The translations under genes and the position numbers were made by a program. This document shows, in pieces, positions 1-7,686 of a stretch of DNA of 23,261 nucleotides (position 1 is its first letter; every line of letters starts with the position of its first letter). The notes under the pieces are model-generated. The model had not been told where the DNA came from, ran no database searches, and saw nothing but the letters and a program-made list of their open reading frames with translations. The stretch is from Rubrivivax sp. (lineage in GTDB: Bacteria > Pseudomonadota > Gammaproteobacteria > Burkholderiales > Burkholderiaceae_C), in NCBI GenBank assembly GCA_030693565.1, contig JAUYAJ010000052.1, positions 1 to 23,261 on the forward strand, given 5' to 3'.

Positions 1-837
1 CCAGCGCGGGCGCTGCGGCGACTGCGCTGGACCGAGCGCTCGCGCCTGCTGCTGAAACTGGCGTATCTGCGCCAGCGCCGCATCCAGCGTGCCGGCTAGC
101 GCTTGATGCACCAGCGCCGGGTCATCCCCCTCGACGAAGAGCGGTTCGTGGCCGTAGCCGCGCATCAGATCGGTCAGCTCTTCGCGGCTGATGCGCGCCA
201 GCACCGTGGGGTTGGCGATCTTGTAGCCGTTCAGGTGCAGGATGGGCAGCACCGCGCCGTCGCGCGCGGGGTTCAGAAACTTGTTGGAATGCCAACTCGC
301 CGCCAGCGCACCGGTCTCGGCCTCGCCGTCACCAACGACGCAGGCGACGATGAGGTCGGGGTTGTCGAAAGCAGCGCCATAGGCGTGTGCCAACGAGTAG
401 CCCAGTTCGCCCCCTTCATGGATGGAGCCCGGCACCTCGGGTGACACGTGGCTGGGTATGCCCTGAGGCCAGGAGAACTGGCGAAACAGCCGCTGCAGGC
501 CGTTGCGGTTGCGTTCAATGGCCGGGTAGTGCTCGGTGTACGAGCCTTCCAGATAACTGTGCGCCACGATGCCCGGCCCGCCGTGGCCCGGGCCCATGAT
601 GTAGATCATGTTCAGGTCGTGCTCTTTGATCAGCCGGTTCAGGTGAACGTAGAGCAGGTTCAAGCCCGGCGTCGTGCCCCACTGGCCCAACAGGCGCGGC
701 TTGATGTCGGCCACCGTGAGGGGGCGCTCGAGCAGCGGGTTGTCTTGCAGGTAGATTTGCCCGACCGACAGGTAGTTCGCCGCACGCCAGTAGGCGTGCA
801 TCTTCTGCAGGGTGTCAGGGGTCAAGGAATCAGACAT
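1..837 (-). CDS. xfp: Phosphoketolase, N-terminal part (runs off the window edge)
   Basis: An open frame of 279 codons starts at the ATG at 835-837 and is still open at base 1, so only about a third of a protein of usually near 790 residues is present. Phosphoketolase splits xylulose 5-phosphate and/or fructose 6-phosphate with phosphate, giving acetyl phosphate plus glyceraldehyde 3-phosphate or erythrose 4-phosphate; it is a cytoplasmic thiamine-diphosphate enzyme. Visible family motifs in order are the N-terminal YWRAANYLSVGQIYL, the GPGHGGPG loop, SHVSPEVPGSIHEGGELGYSL and the thiamine-binding GDGEAETG. It is the last visible gene of the minus-strand operon and starts 25 bases after pgm ends. 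Transaldolase and 6-phosphogluconate dehydrogenase in the same operon would supply and draw on its sugar-phosphate substrates. Family assignment is firm; substrate preference cannot be read from this part. Confidence 0.95.
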   Translation of the reverse strand, partial: MSDSLTPDTLQKMHAYWRAANYLSVGQIYLQDNPLLERPLTVADIKPRLLGQWGTTPGLNLLYVHLNRLIKEHDLNMIYIMGPGHGGPGIVAHSYLEGSYTEHYPAIERNRNGLQRLFRQFSWPQGIPSHVSPEVPGSIHEGGELGYSLAHAYGAAFDNPDLIVACVVGDGEAETGALAASWHSNKFLNPARDGAVLPILHLNGYKIANPTVLARISREELTDLMRGYGHEPLFVEGDDPALVHQALAGTLDAALAQIRQFQQQARALGPAQSPQRPRW

Positions 838-862
838 CGAGGCCTTTCGGGAGCACTGAATT

Positions 863-2524
863 TCACGGTGGCGGCGCAGGGAAAATCGCCGCATCGACGA
901 TGGCCTGCGCCTCTTGCAAGATGCGCTGCAGGTGTTCGGGGCCTGCAAAGCTCTCGGCGTAGATCTTGTAGATGTCTTCGGTTCCAGACGGGCGGGCGGC
1001 GAACCAACCCTGCCCGGTGCTGACCTTGATGCCGCCGATGGGAGCGTCGTTGCCCGGCGCCCGGCTCAGCACGCTGGTGATCATCTCGCCGGCAAGTTCG
1101 GCTGTCGTGATGGACTTCGGCGAGAGCGCTGCCAGCCGCGCTTTCTGCTGCGCAGTGGCCGGCGCTTCGACACGATCCGTGGCCGGCTGACCGAGTTGGT
1201 CGGTGAGTTCGAGGTACAGCTCGGCGGGGTCGCGCCCGCAGCGCGCCGTGATCTCGGCGGCGAGCAACCCGGCGATGAGGCCGTCCTTGTCGGTCGTCCA
1301 GGCCGTACCGTCCCGGCGCAGAAAGGCGGCGCCGGCGCTCTCTTCGCCGCAAAAACCCAGGCTGCCGTCAAGCAGCCCTTGCGAGAACCATTTGAAGCCG
1401 ACTGGCACCTCGAAGAGCTTGCGGCCCAGGCGCGCCGCGACGCGGTCGATCAATTGCGTGCTGACCACCGTCTTGCCCACCGCAGCGCCCGCGCTCCACT
1501 GCGGCCGGTGCCGGAACAGGTAGTCGATGGCCACCGCGAGCACATCGTTCGCCGGCAGCAGCCCGGCGGCGGGCGTGACGATGCCGTGGCGGTCGTGGTC
1601 GGTATCGCAGGCGACGGCGATGTCGAAGCGATCCTTGAGGGCGATCAGCCTCTTCATCGCGTAGACCGACGAAGGGTCCATGCGGATCTGGCCATCCCAG
1701 TCCAGCGTCATGAAAGCAAAGGTCGGGTCGACTTCTGCGCTGATCACCGTCAGATCCAGCTTCCAGCGCGCGGCGATTGCAGCCCAGTAGTGCACCCCGG
1801 CGCCACCCATCGGGTCGACCCCGATCCGCACCCCGGCGCCGCGGATCGCGTCCATGTCGATCACGTGGTCCAGATCCTCGACGTAGTTGCCAAGGAAGTC
1901 GTGATGGTGTGTGGTCGCGGCCCGCAGGGCCTGCGCGTGCGGCATGCGCCGCACGCCCTTCAGGGCGCTCTCGAGGAAGCCATTCGCCGCCGCCTGGATC
2001 GTGTCGGTCACCGCCTGACCGGCCGGGCCGCCATGCGGCGGGTTGTACTTGAAGCCACCGTCTCGCGGCGGGTTGTGTGATGGCGTGACGACGATGCCGT
2101 CGGCCTGCGTGCCAGCGCCGCTGCGGTTGTGCTTGACGATGGCATGCGAGATGGCAGGCGTCGGCGTGAACTCGTCGCCTGCGGCCAGCACCGCGTCGAC
2201 ACCATTGGCCGCCAGCACTTGGAGTGCACTTGCACAGGCGGGTGGCGACAGCGCATGCGTGTCGATGCCCATGAACAGCGGCCCAGTGATGCCTTGGCCG
2301 CGGCGGTAGTCGCAGATGGCCTGCGTGATGGCGAGCACATGCCATTCGTTGAACGAGCGGTCGAAGGCCGAGCCGCGATGGCCTGAGGTGCCGAAGGCCA
2401 CGCGCTGCGCGGCGATCGTCGGGTCGGGCATGTCCGTGTGGTACGCCGAGACGAGCTTGGCCACGTCGACGAGCATCGACGCATGCGCCGGCCTGCCGGC
2501 AAGTGGGTTGATCAGAGTCGTCAT
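863..2524 (-). CDS. pgm: Phosphoglucomutase (alpha-D-glucose phosphate-specific)
   Basis: This 553-residue protein is close to the E. coli Pgm length (546). It interconverts glucose 1-phosphate and glucose 6-phosphate in the cytoplasm. Domain landmarks are visible: the N-terminal VAFGTSGHRG (about residues 42-51), the phosphoserine loop TPSHNP with Ser149, the magnesium loop DTDHDR (307-312), the sugar-binding GFKWFSQG and GEESAGAAF (393-401), and the C-terminal phosphate-binding RPSGTEDIYKIY (511-522). The frame is open further upstream, but the ATG at 2522-2524 begins the family-typical MTTLINPLAGR, and the longer version would run into the small gene before it. It lies 20 bases after the small membrane protein and 25 bases before the phosphoketolase, so co-transcription is likely. 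It would feed glucose 1-phosphate from glycogen or glucan breakdown into the pathway encoded here. Confidence 0.95.
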   Translation of the reverse strand: MTTLINPLAGRPAHASMLVDVAKLVSAYHTDMPDPTIAAQRVAFGTSGHRGSAFDRSFNEWHVLAITQAICDYRRGQGITGPLFMGIDTHALSPPACASALQVLAANGVDAVLAAGDEFTPTPAISHAIVKHNRSGAGTQADGIVVTPSHNPPRDGGFKYNPPHGGPAGQAVTDTIQAAANGFLESALKGVRRMPHAQALRAATTHHHDFLGNYVEDLDHVIDMDAIRGAGVRIGVDPMGGAGVHYWAAIAARWKLDLTVISAEVDPTFAFMTLDWDGQIRMDPSSVYAMKRLIALKDRFDIAVACDTDHDRHGIVTPAAGLLPANDVLAVAIDYLFRHRPQWSAGAAVGKTVVSTQLIDRVAARLGRKLFEVPVGFKWFSQGLLDGSLGFCGEESAGAAFLRRDGTAWTTDKDGLIAGLLAAEITARCGRDPAELYLELTDQLGQPATDRVEAPATAQQKARLAALSPKSITTAELAGEMITSVLSRAPGNDAPIGGIKVSTGQGWFAARPSGTEDIYKIYAESFAGPEHLQRILQEAQAIVDAAIFPAPPP

Positions 2525-2544
2525 GCCCGTTGACGTGTGGCGTC

Positions 2545-2781
2545 TCAGCGAAATTGCGTCGTTGCCGCCGCACGTCGTTTGACCGAGAAGAAGATCGCAA
2601 TCACGCCAACCGTGACCATCAGAAAGCCGACGATGGCCCAGGTCAGCGAAGCCCCTTGAATGGGCGCGCAATCAGCGAAGCAAAGGATGGGCCGGACGTG
2701 CGCGAGACCCAGCCCTTGAAGCAGCCAGAGCCCGCCCAGCATGGCGCTGATCACACCGGAAACCAGGGCTGCCTTCTTCAT
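2545..2781 (-). CDS. Small two-helix inner-membrane protein, function unknown
   Basis: A 78-residue protein starts with MKKAALVSGVISAMLGGLWL. The ATG at 2779-2781 is chosen over an in-frame ATG 14 codons upstream because a GGAG ribosome site lies about ten bases before it. Two hydrophobic segments (about 4-24 and 46-68) flank a short loop carrying a Cys-x-x-x-Cys pair (ILCFADCAP), and the protein ends in a basic tail. The pattern G-L-W-L-L-Q-G-L followed by R-P-I-L-C-x-A-D-C-A-P-x-Q-G recalls small uncharacterised membrane proteins common in Proteobacteria; no function is known to me. It sits between tal and pgm in the same operon with short spacers. The two cysteines could lie outside the membrane and form a disulfide; this is inference. 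Confidence 0.8.
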   Translation of the reverse strand: MKKAALVSGVISAMLGGLWLLQGLGLAHVRPILCFADCAPIQGASLTWAIVGFLMVTVGVIAIFFSVKRRAAATTQFR

Positions 2782-2857
2782 GGTGTTCTGCTCCGCAGCT
2801 TCAACTCGAAAGACCAGGAACAATGGCAGCAGGTAGAGCGCTTTGTCATAGCCGAGG

Positions 2858-3964
2858 TCATGGCGCCCCCGCTCCTGCCGATGGCGAGCTCTTGTCCCGT
2901 ATCCGCGCCATCAATGCGCTCCACGATTTGGCAAACGCCTGCACGCCCTCGCGCTGCAATCGAGCGGCGAGCGCGCCGTCGTCGACGCCTTCGCGCTTGA
3001 ACTCGTCGAGCACGCCTTCTGCGTAGCCGCCATCGGCGGGCAAGGGCGTGCCAACCTTGCCATGGTCGGCGAAGGCGAGCAGTGTCTTTTCCGGAATCGT
3101 GTTGATGGTCTGTGCCGCCGCGAGGGCTTCGACGTAGAACGTGTCAGGTAGCGCAGGGTCTTTTGTGCCGGTGCTGGCCCAAAGCAGGCGCTGCGGGCGG
3201 GCTCCTTCGGCAACCAGGCCCTGCCACCGTTCGGAGGCGAGCAGATCGTTATAGGCCTTGTAGGTACGCATGGCGATGGCGACGCCCAGGCGGTTGTGCA
3301 GTTGCGGCTGAACGCCTTCGAGCACCGCCACATCCCAGCGGCTGACGAAAAGCGAAGCCACCGATTCGACCTTTGGATCGAGCCCAGCCTGGATGCGTCG
3401 CTCGATACCGCGCAGATACGCTTCGGCCGCGGCCACGTAGTGCTCACGCGAGAAGAGCAAGGTGACGTTGACCGGCACGCCGTCGAAGATCGACTGTTCG
3501 ATGGCCGGTATGCCTTCGGGCGTGCCGGGGATCTTGATGAAGAGGTTCGGTCGCGCGGCCCGCGCGTGCAGTCGAGCAGCCGCCTCGATGGTTCCGGCGG
3601 TGTCGTTCGCAAGCAGCGGCGAGACTTCCAGCGACACCCAGCCGTCGTCGCCCGCGCTGGCATCTAAGGTCGGCCGAAACAGGTCAGCAGCCTGCGTCAA
3701 GTCTTGCAGCGCCAGCTCGAAGAAGATGTCCTCGCAAGGCAGACCCTGGACCGCCAGCTTCTGGATCGCCGCGTCGTAAAGGTCGCCGCTGCCGATCGCG
3801 TGTTCGAAGATGGTCGGGTTCGACGTCAGCCCCGTCACCGACAACTCGGCGATGTAGCGCGCCAAGGTCCCGTTGTTCAGCATCTCGCGCGTGATGTTGT
3901 CGAGCCAGATGCGTTGCCCCAGATCGTGCAGCTTGCGGGTGTTGGTGTTCAATTGAGGGTTCAT
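2858..3964 (-). CDS. tal: Transaldolase
   Basis: A 368-residue transaldolase of the longer bacterial type (about 370 residues). It transfers dihydroxyacetone units between sedoheptulose 7-phosphate and glyceraldehyde 3-phosphate in the non-oxidative pentose phosphate pathway. Seen in the sequence are the N-terminal WLDNITREML, the signature TGLTSNPTIF (44-53), the Schiff-base lysine in NLFIKIPGT (Lys144), and NVTLLFS followed by the C-terminal WASTGTKDP region. The frame stays open far upstream, but the ATG at 3962-3964 shares one base with the stop codon of the HAD gene (TGATG), a classic coupled start, and everything before it is out-of-family. It belongs to the gnd-HAD-tal coupled group. 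Confidence 0.95.
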   Translation of the reverse strand: MNPQLNTNTRKLHDLGQRIWLDNITREMLNNGTLARYIAELSVTGLTSNPTIFEHAIGSGDLYDAAIQKLAVQGLPCEDIFFELALQDLTQAADLFRPTLDASAGDDGWVSLEVSPLLANDTAGTIEAAARLHARAARPNLFIKIPGTPEGIPAIEQSIFDGVPVNVTLLFSREHYVAAAEAYLRGIERRIQAGLDPKVESVASLFVSRWDVAVLEGVQPQLHNRLGVAIAMRTYKAYNDLLASERWQGLVAEGARPQRLLWASTGTKDPALPDTFYVEALAAAQTINTIPEKTLLAFADHGKVGTPLPADGGYAEGVLDEFKREGVDDGALAARLQREGVQAFAKSWSALMARIRDKSSPSAGAGAP

Positions 3965-4659
3965 CACTTGTCCTGGGGTGTGAACAGGCTGCGAATGTCC
4001 GCGTCCAGCAGGTCGCCTATGCGTTCGATGCTGAGGTCTGCAGCCGGGTAGGCAGCAACGACGGCGGGGTCCAGCGCATAGTGGCCCTGGCGCGGGAAGA
4101 CAGTTGTCATGCGCTCCTGCATGACTTGTTTCATGGCGGCGAGGATGCGCAGCTTGTCGTCGACCATCACGTAGTGCCGCGCCGGGTGGTGACGCTGCAC
4201 GGCACCGACCATCTTTTCCTTGTGGATGTAGATCATCACCCTGCCGGAAACGGCATCCCACAGTCCCGAGCGTCGAACCTTGTGCGGCTGAAACACCACG
4301 TCACCATCGGACAGGATCACCGGGGTCCCGAAGCTGCTCAGGCGTTCGATGACTTCAAGGGCGCGCGGGTAGAGGCGATCCGCGAACGGGTAGTCGATGA
4401 GAAACTCCGACATCTGCAGCAGACGCAGATCACTGCCTTGCCCAAGCTCGGCGTCAAGTCGGTAGCGCTGCAGCGCCCCCAGGTAGTCCGCATAGCCCAG
4501 TTCGCTGCGCAAGCCTTTGAAGAGCGCCCAATAGCGCGCCGCACTGGCACTGCCGAATTGACGCTCAAGGTGGCCCCGCAGGTCGGTGATGACGCGGTCG
4601 TTGTCGAGCAGCGTGTTGTCCACGTCGAGCAGGAACACGACGTCTTGCGGGGCGGTCAT
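3964..4659 (-). CDS. HAD-superfamily phosphatase
   Basis: This 231-residue protein has all four haloacid-dehalogenase motifs: motif I LDVDNTLLD (nucleophile Asp12, acid/base Asp14), motif II ILSDGD (Ser117), a motif III lysine near 147-149 (HKEKM), and motif IV MVDDK (Asp167, Asp168). A helical cap inserted after motif I (about residues 20-95) is consistent with a class I cap. Such enzymes remove phosphate from small phosphorylated metabolites in the cytoplasm; the substrate cannot be told from sequence. Its start overlaps the gnd stop by four bases (ATGA) and its stop overlaps the tal start, so it is translated as part of the sugar-phosphate operon. A role in clearing a damaged or excess sugar phosphate is plausible but inferred from position only. 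Confidence 0.9.
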   Translation of the reverse strand: MTAPQDVVFLLDVDNTLLDNDRVITDLRGHLERQFGSASAARYWALFKGLRSELGYADYLGALQRYRLDAELGQGSDLRLLQMSEFLIDYPFADRLYPRALEVIERLSSFGTPVILSDGDVVFQPHKVRRSGLWDAVSGRVMIYIHKEKMVGAVQRHHPARHYVMVDDKLRILAAMKQVMQERMTTVFPRQGHYALDPAVVAAYPAADLSIERIGDLLDADIRSLFTPQDK

Positions 4660-5684
4660 GACGCGGGCTCTTCCACGTGGCCGCCGAACTCATACCGCAT
4701 CGCGGACAGGACCCGGTTCGCGAAATCGGCGTTGCCACGCGACGTGAAGCGCTCGAAGAGCGCGGCACTGAGGACCGGCACTGGCACCCCTTCGTCGATT
4801 GCGGCCTGGATCGTCCAGCGGCCTTCGCCCGAGTCCGACACCTGCCCGCCGTAGCCAGCCAGTTCTGGATCCTTCAGCATGGCCGTGGCGGTCAGATCGA
4901 GCAACCAGGAACCGATGACACTGCCGCGGCGCCACACCTCGGTAATCTCGGGCAGATTCATCTCGAACCGATACTGTTCGGGGTTGCGCAGCGGTGTGGT
5001 CTCGGCATCGTGCCTGCTCGGCGTTTGTGCGTCGCGATGGCCCACGTTGGCGCTGCGCAGGATGTTCAAGCCTTCCGCGTACGCTGCCATCAAGCCGTAT
5101 TCGATGCCGTTGTGGACCATCTTGACGAAGTGCCCCGCCCCATTCGGGCCACAGTGCAGGAAGCCTTCTTCGGCCGTACCGGTGCCGGCCTTGCGGCCGG
5201 GCGTCGGCGTAGCCGCTTCGATGCCCGGCGCCAGAGACGAAAAGATCGGCCGCAAGCGCTCGACCACGTCGCCTTCCCCGCCGATCATCAGACAGTAGCC
5301 GCGCTCCAGGCCGGCGACGCCACCGCTGGTTCCGACATCGAGGTAGTGGATGCCTCGGGCCTGCAGGTTCGCGCCTCGCCGCATGCCGTCGCGGTAGTGT
5401 GAATTGCCACCGTCGACGATGACGTCGCCCGCGTCAAGCAGCGGCACCAGGTCGCCAAGTGCCCCATCGACAGCTGCCGCCGGCACCATCAGCCAGACGG
5501 TGCGGGGCTGGCCGAGCCGCGAAACCATCTCCTTCAGTGACGTGGCTCCCGCTGCACCGTCCTTGACGAGCCCAGCCACTGCGGACGGTTGCAGGTCGTG
5601 AACCACGCACTCGTGACCACGCTTCAGCAAGCGCCGAACCATGCTGGCACCCATTCGTCCCAATCCGATCATGCCGAGCTGCAT
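4656..5684 (-). CDS. gnd: 6-phosphogluconate dehydrogenase, decarboxylating (short type)
   Basis: A 342-residue enzyme that oxidises and decarboxylates 6-phosphogluconate to ribulose 5-phosphate. The N-terminal Rossmann fold carries GLGRMG (7-12); substrate and catalytic residues are visible as DGGNSHYRD (91-99), TSGGVAGLERGYCLMIGG (119-136) and GHFVKMVHNGIEYG (184-197, catalytic Lys188 and Glu195). The length matches the short, GndA/YqeC-like form rather than the 470-residue enzyme; short forms are often NAD-dependent, which is knowledge of the family and not seen here. The ATG at 5682-5684 has a GAGGG ribosome site a few bases upstream. It is the first gene of the minus-strand operon and overlaps the HAD gene by ATGA. 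Confidence 0.94.
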   Translation of the reverse strand: MQLGMIGLGRMGASMVRRLLKRGHECVVHDLQPSAVAGLVKDGAAGATSLKEMVSRLGQPRTVWLMVPAAAVDGALGDLVPLLDAGDVIVDGGNSHYRDGMRRGANLQARGIHYLDVGTSGGVAGLERGYCLMIGGEGDVVERLRPIFSSLAPGIEAATPTPGRKAGTGTAEEGFLHCGPNGAGHFVKMVHNGIEYGLMAAYAEGLNILRSANVGHRDAQTPSRHDAETTPLRNPEQYRFEMNLPEITEVWRRGSVIGSWLLDLTATAMLKDPELAGYGGQVSDSGEGRWTIQAAIDEGVPVPVLSAALFERFTSRGNADFANRVLSAMRYEFGGHVEEPAS

Positions 5685-5720
5685 CCCATTTCCCTCTTTG
5701 ATGCTTGATCACTGCGAATG

Positions 5721-5733
5721 GGTCGTAACGACC
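5721..5733. promoter_or_regulatory. Perfect palindrome upstream of gnd, possible operator
   Basis: GGTCGTAACGACC reads as two exact 6-base arms around one central base, 37 bases before the gnd start codon. The place and symmetry fit an operator for a dimeric repressor of the operon. No matching regulator gene is in the window, so the role is inference. Confidence 0.3.
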
Positions 5734-5828
5734 TCCGCGCTGGGGTGACGTCGCCAATCCGCCGGTCCGGGCGACATGGTCCAGAGAAAGTGACTGCTCT
5801 GTGTGCTTGAAGCTGGAACCGGAGGCGA

Positions 5829-6090
5829 TCAAGTCATGGCGACGTCCAGCTTGACCTTGCGCTCGTTCCAGGTCGAGTGTCTGTGCGCTAGCAGACGCTC
5901 AGGGAAGCCTCGCTGCGCCACGTTCTTTGAACCTTCGGGGGCTGGGCTGGGCGCAGCGCTCGATCTCCTCGTGCGCAAGGCGACGGCGCAGAGTGACATC
6001 GTTCGCTGGCGCACAGACGGCAACGCGCGATGCGTCTAACTTGAAGGTGTCGGCGAACGCAATCGCAGCCCTGGAACCTCGTGGCTGGCG
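5829..6090 (-). pseudogene. Possible remnant of a BON-domain protein
   Basis: On the minus strand, one frame reads FADTFKLDASRVAVCAPAN then DVTLRRRLAHEEIERCAQ before hitting a stop. An overlapping frame continues with PEGSKNVAQRGF and ends in ERKVKLDVAMT at 5829. The order LDASR-V-V, DVTL-R-x-L, HEEIERCA, EG-x-KNV resembles the beta-alpha-beta pattern of BON domains (periplasmic OsmY-like phospholipid-binding modules). One frameshift would be needed to join the two parts, and no start or ribosome site is evident. The similarity is weak and rests on pattern memory, so this may be chance in GC-rich antisense DNA. Confidence 0.25.
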
Positions 6091-6170
6091 CAATGCGCTC
6101 CAACCTGGACTTCAACGGCATGTTCGGTCCGATACGAGCTTGGCCGCACGCATCGCGAAGCACTGACCCT

Positions 6171-7586
6171 ATGTCGGATACCCAGGAATCTACTGAGCGG
6201 GCCCTTGGCGCCGCAGGCGCTAGCAGCGTGAAGCGCCTCGACGGCGCTGCACTGGAGGTTCTGCAGTGCTCGACTTTCGGCTACTTCCTGCATGAAACGA
6301 ATCCGGCCAATGGCTTGGTGGTCGACAAGACCGCGCCGGACTGGCCCGCCAGCATTGCCGCCACCGGACTCGCACTGGCGTGCTATCCGGTGGCCGTGGA
6401 ACGAGGCTTCATGTCGCGCAGTGTCGCGGTCGAGCGCACGCTGACCACGCTGCGCTTCTTCTGGCGCAGCCCGCACGGCCCGGAGCCCGACGCCACCGGG
6501 TATCAAGGCTTTTATTACCACTTTCTGGACATGCAGACCGGGCGGCGTGCCTGGCAATGCGAGCTGTCCACCGTGGACACCACCTTCTTGCTGGCTGGTG
6601 CGCTGGCCGCGGCCATGTACTTCGACGCCGACAGTGCCGACGAGGGTGAACTGCGCACCCTGGCCGATGCGCTCTACCGCCGCGCCAATTGGCAATGGGC
6701 GCAAGACGGGGGCAGCACCGTCACCCACGGCTGGAAGCCCGAAAGCGGCTTTCTGCACTACCGCTGGAAAGGCTACGACGAAGCGCTGCTGCTGTATGTG
6801 CTGGGCCTGGGCTCGCCGACCTGGCCGCTGCCGGCGCACAGCTATGCGGCGTGGGCCGCCAGCTACCGATGGGAGCATTGCTACGGCCAGGACTATCTGT
6901 ATGCCGGTTCGCTCTTCACCCACCAGTTGTCGCATGTGTGGATCGACTTTCGCGGCATACAGGACGCGTTCATGCGCGGCAAGGGCATCGACTACTTCGA
7001 GAACAGCCGTCGCGCGACGCTGGCGCAACAACGGTACGCCATCGACAACCCGCTCGGTTTCAAGAGCTACGGCAGCCATTGCTGGGGCATCACCGCCAGC
7101 GAAGGCCCAGGCCCCGGCCGCATCACCGTGGGCGGCATCGACCGTGAGTTGTTTGACTATGTGGCGCGCGGCGTGCCCTACGGGCCCGACGACGGCACGC
7201 TCGCACCCTGGGCCGTCGCGGCATCGCTGCCGTTCGCACCCGAAGTCGTCTTGCCTGCCATCGACTACTGCATCCATCAGGCCAAGCTGACCCAATTCAA
7301 TTCCTACGGATTCAAGGCCTCGTTCAACCCCTCGCATCCCGGCGAGCCGGGCAACCCCTACGGCTGGTGGGTATCGCCGTGGCATTTCGGCCTCAACCAG
7401 GGGCCGATCGTCTTGATGATCGAAAACCACCGCTCCGGCCTGCTGTGGCGATTGATGCGGAATTGCGCGCCGATCATCACCGGCCTACTGCGAGCCGGTT
7501 TCACTGGCGGCTGGCTTCAAGACAAGGTGGCAACCGACCCGGCCACATCCCATGGGTCGCCACCGTCGAGCAGGCGAACCTCATGA
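6171..7586 (+). CDS. Glycoamylase-like (GH144-type) protein
   Basis: A 471-residue protein belonging to the glycoamylase-like family (COG5368 / PF10091), which includes endo-beta-1,2-glucanases of GH144. Family features are FGYFLHETNPANGLVVDK near the N terminus, the STVDTTFLLAG segment, the YGSHCWGITASEGPG motif mid-protein, and the C-terminal SPWHFGLNQGPIVLMIENHRSGL. These form an alpha/alpha toroid. No signal peptide is evident, so a cytoplasmic site is possible, unlike many secreted relatives. The start at 6171 fits where homology begins, although the ribosome site before it is poor. The last 20 or so residues (after GGWLQD) are low-complexity and look unrelated to the family. A beta-1,2-glucan substrate is inferred; a second glucan-related fragment lies at 14284-14646. 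Confidence 0.82.
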   Translation: MSDTQESTERALGAAGASSVKRLDGAALEVLQCSTFGYFLHETNPANGLVVDKTAPDWPASIAATGLALACYPVAVERGFMSRSVAVERTLTTLRFFWRSPHGPEPDATGYQGFYYHFLDMQTGRRAWQCELSTVDTTFLLAGALAAAMYFDADSADEGELRTLADALYRRANWQWAQDGGSTVTHGWKPESGFLHYRWKGYDEALLLYVLGLGSPTWPLPAHSYAAWAASYRWEHCYGQDYLYAGSLFTHQLSHVWIDFRGIQDAFMRGKGIDYFENSRRATLAQQRYAIDNPLGFKSYGSHCWGITASEGPGPGRITVGGIDRELFDYVARGVPYGPDDGTLAPWAVAASLPFAPEVVLPAIDYCIHQAKLTQFNSYGFKASFNPSHPGEPGNPYGWWVSPWHFGLNQGPIVLMIENHRSGLLWRLMRNCAPIITGLLRAGFTGGWLQDKVATDPATSHGSPPSSRRTS

Positions 7587-7686
7587 CCTTTGCCTGCATT
7601 TCAGGAACGAGCACGTCCTCGAGCAGATACGGGCTGCCGCCCACGCTGCGCGCCGCGATCAACCGGCAAACAAACATGGAGAGACG

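Larger units (their letters stand above)
5685..6170. other. Divergent intergenic region of gnd and the glycoamylase-like gene
   Basis: This 486-base stretch separates two divergently read genes. It should hold the promoter of the sugar-phosphate operon, but I see no convincing -35/-10 pair. The part nearest gnd contains a perfect 13-base palindrome (listed separately). The middle part on the minus strand carries short, interrupted reading frames resembling a decayed BON domain (listed separately). No intact gene is supported. Confidence 0.6.

Noticed and set aside
914..2080. 388-codon plus-strand open frame opposite pgm
   Set aside because: Antisense of a complete phosphoglucomutase.
6036..7430. 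464-codon minus-strand open frame opposite the glycoamylase-like gene
   Set aside because: Low-complexity antisense composition and no recognisable domain, whereas the plus strand carries family motifs throughout.
7587..7686. Minus-strand frame with SPYLLEDVLVPEMQAKVMRF opposite the gap before copB
   Set aside because: The peptide looks protein-like, but it continues into antisense low-complexity sequence and I cannot tie it to a family.
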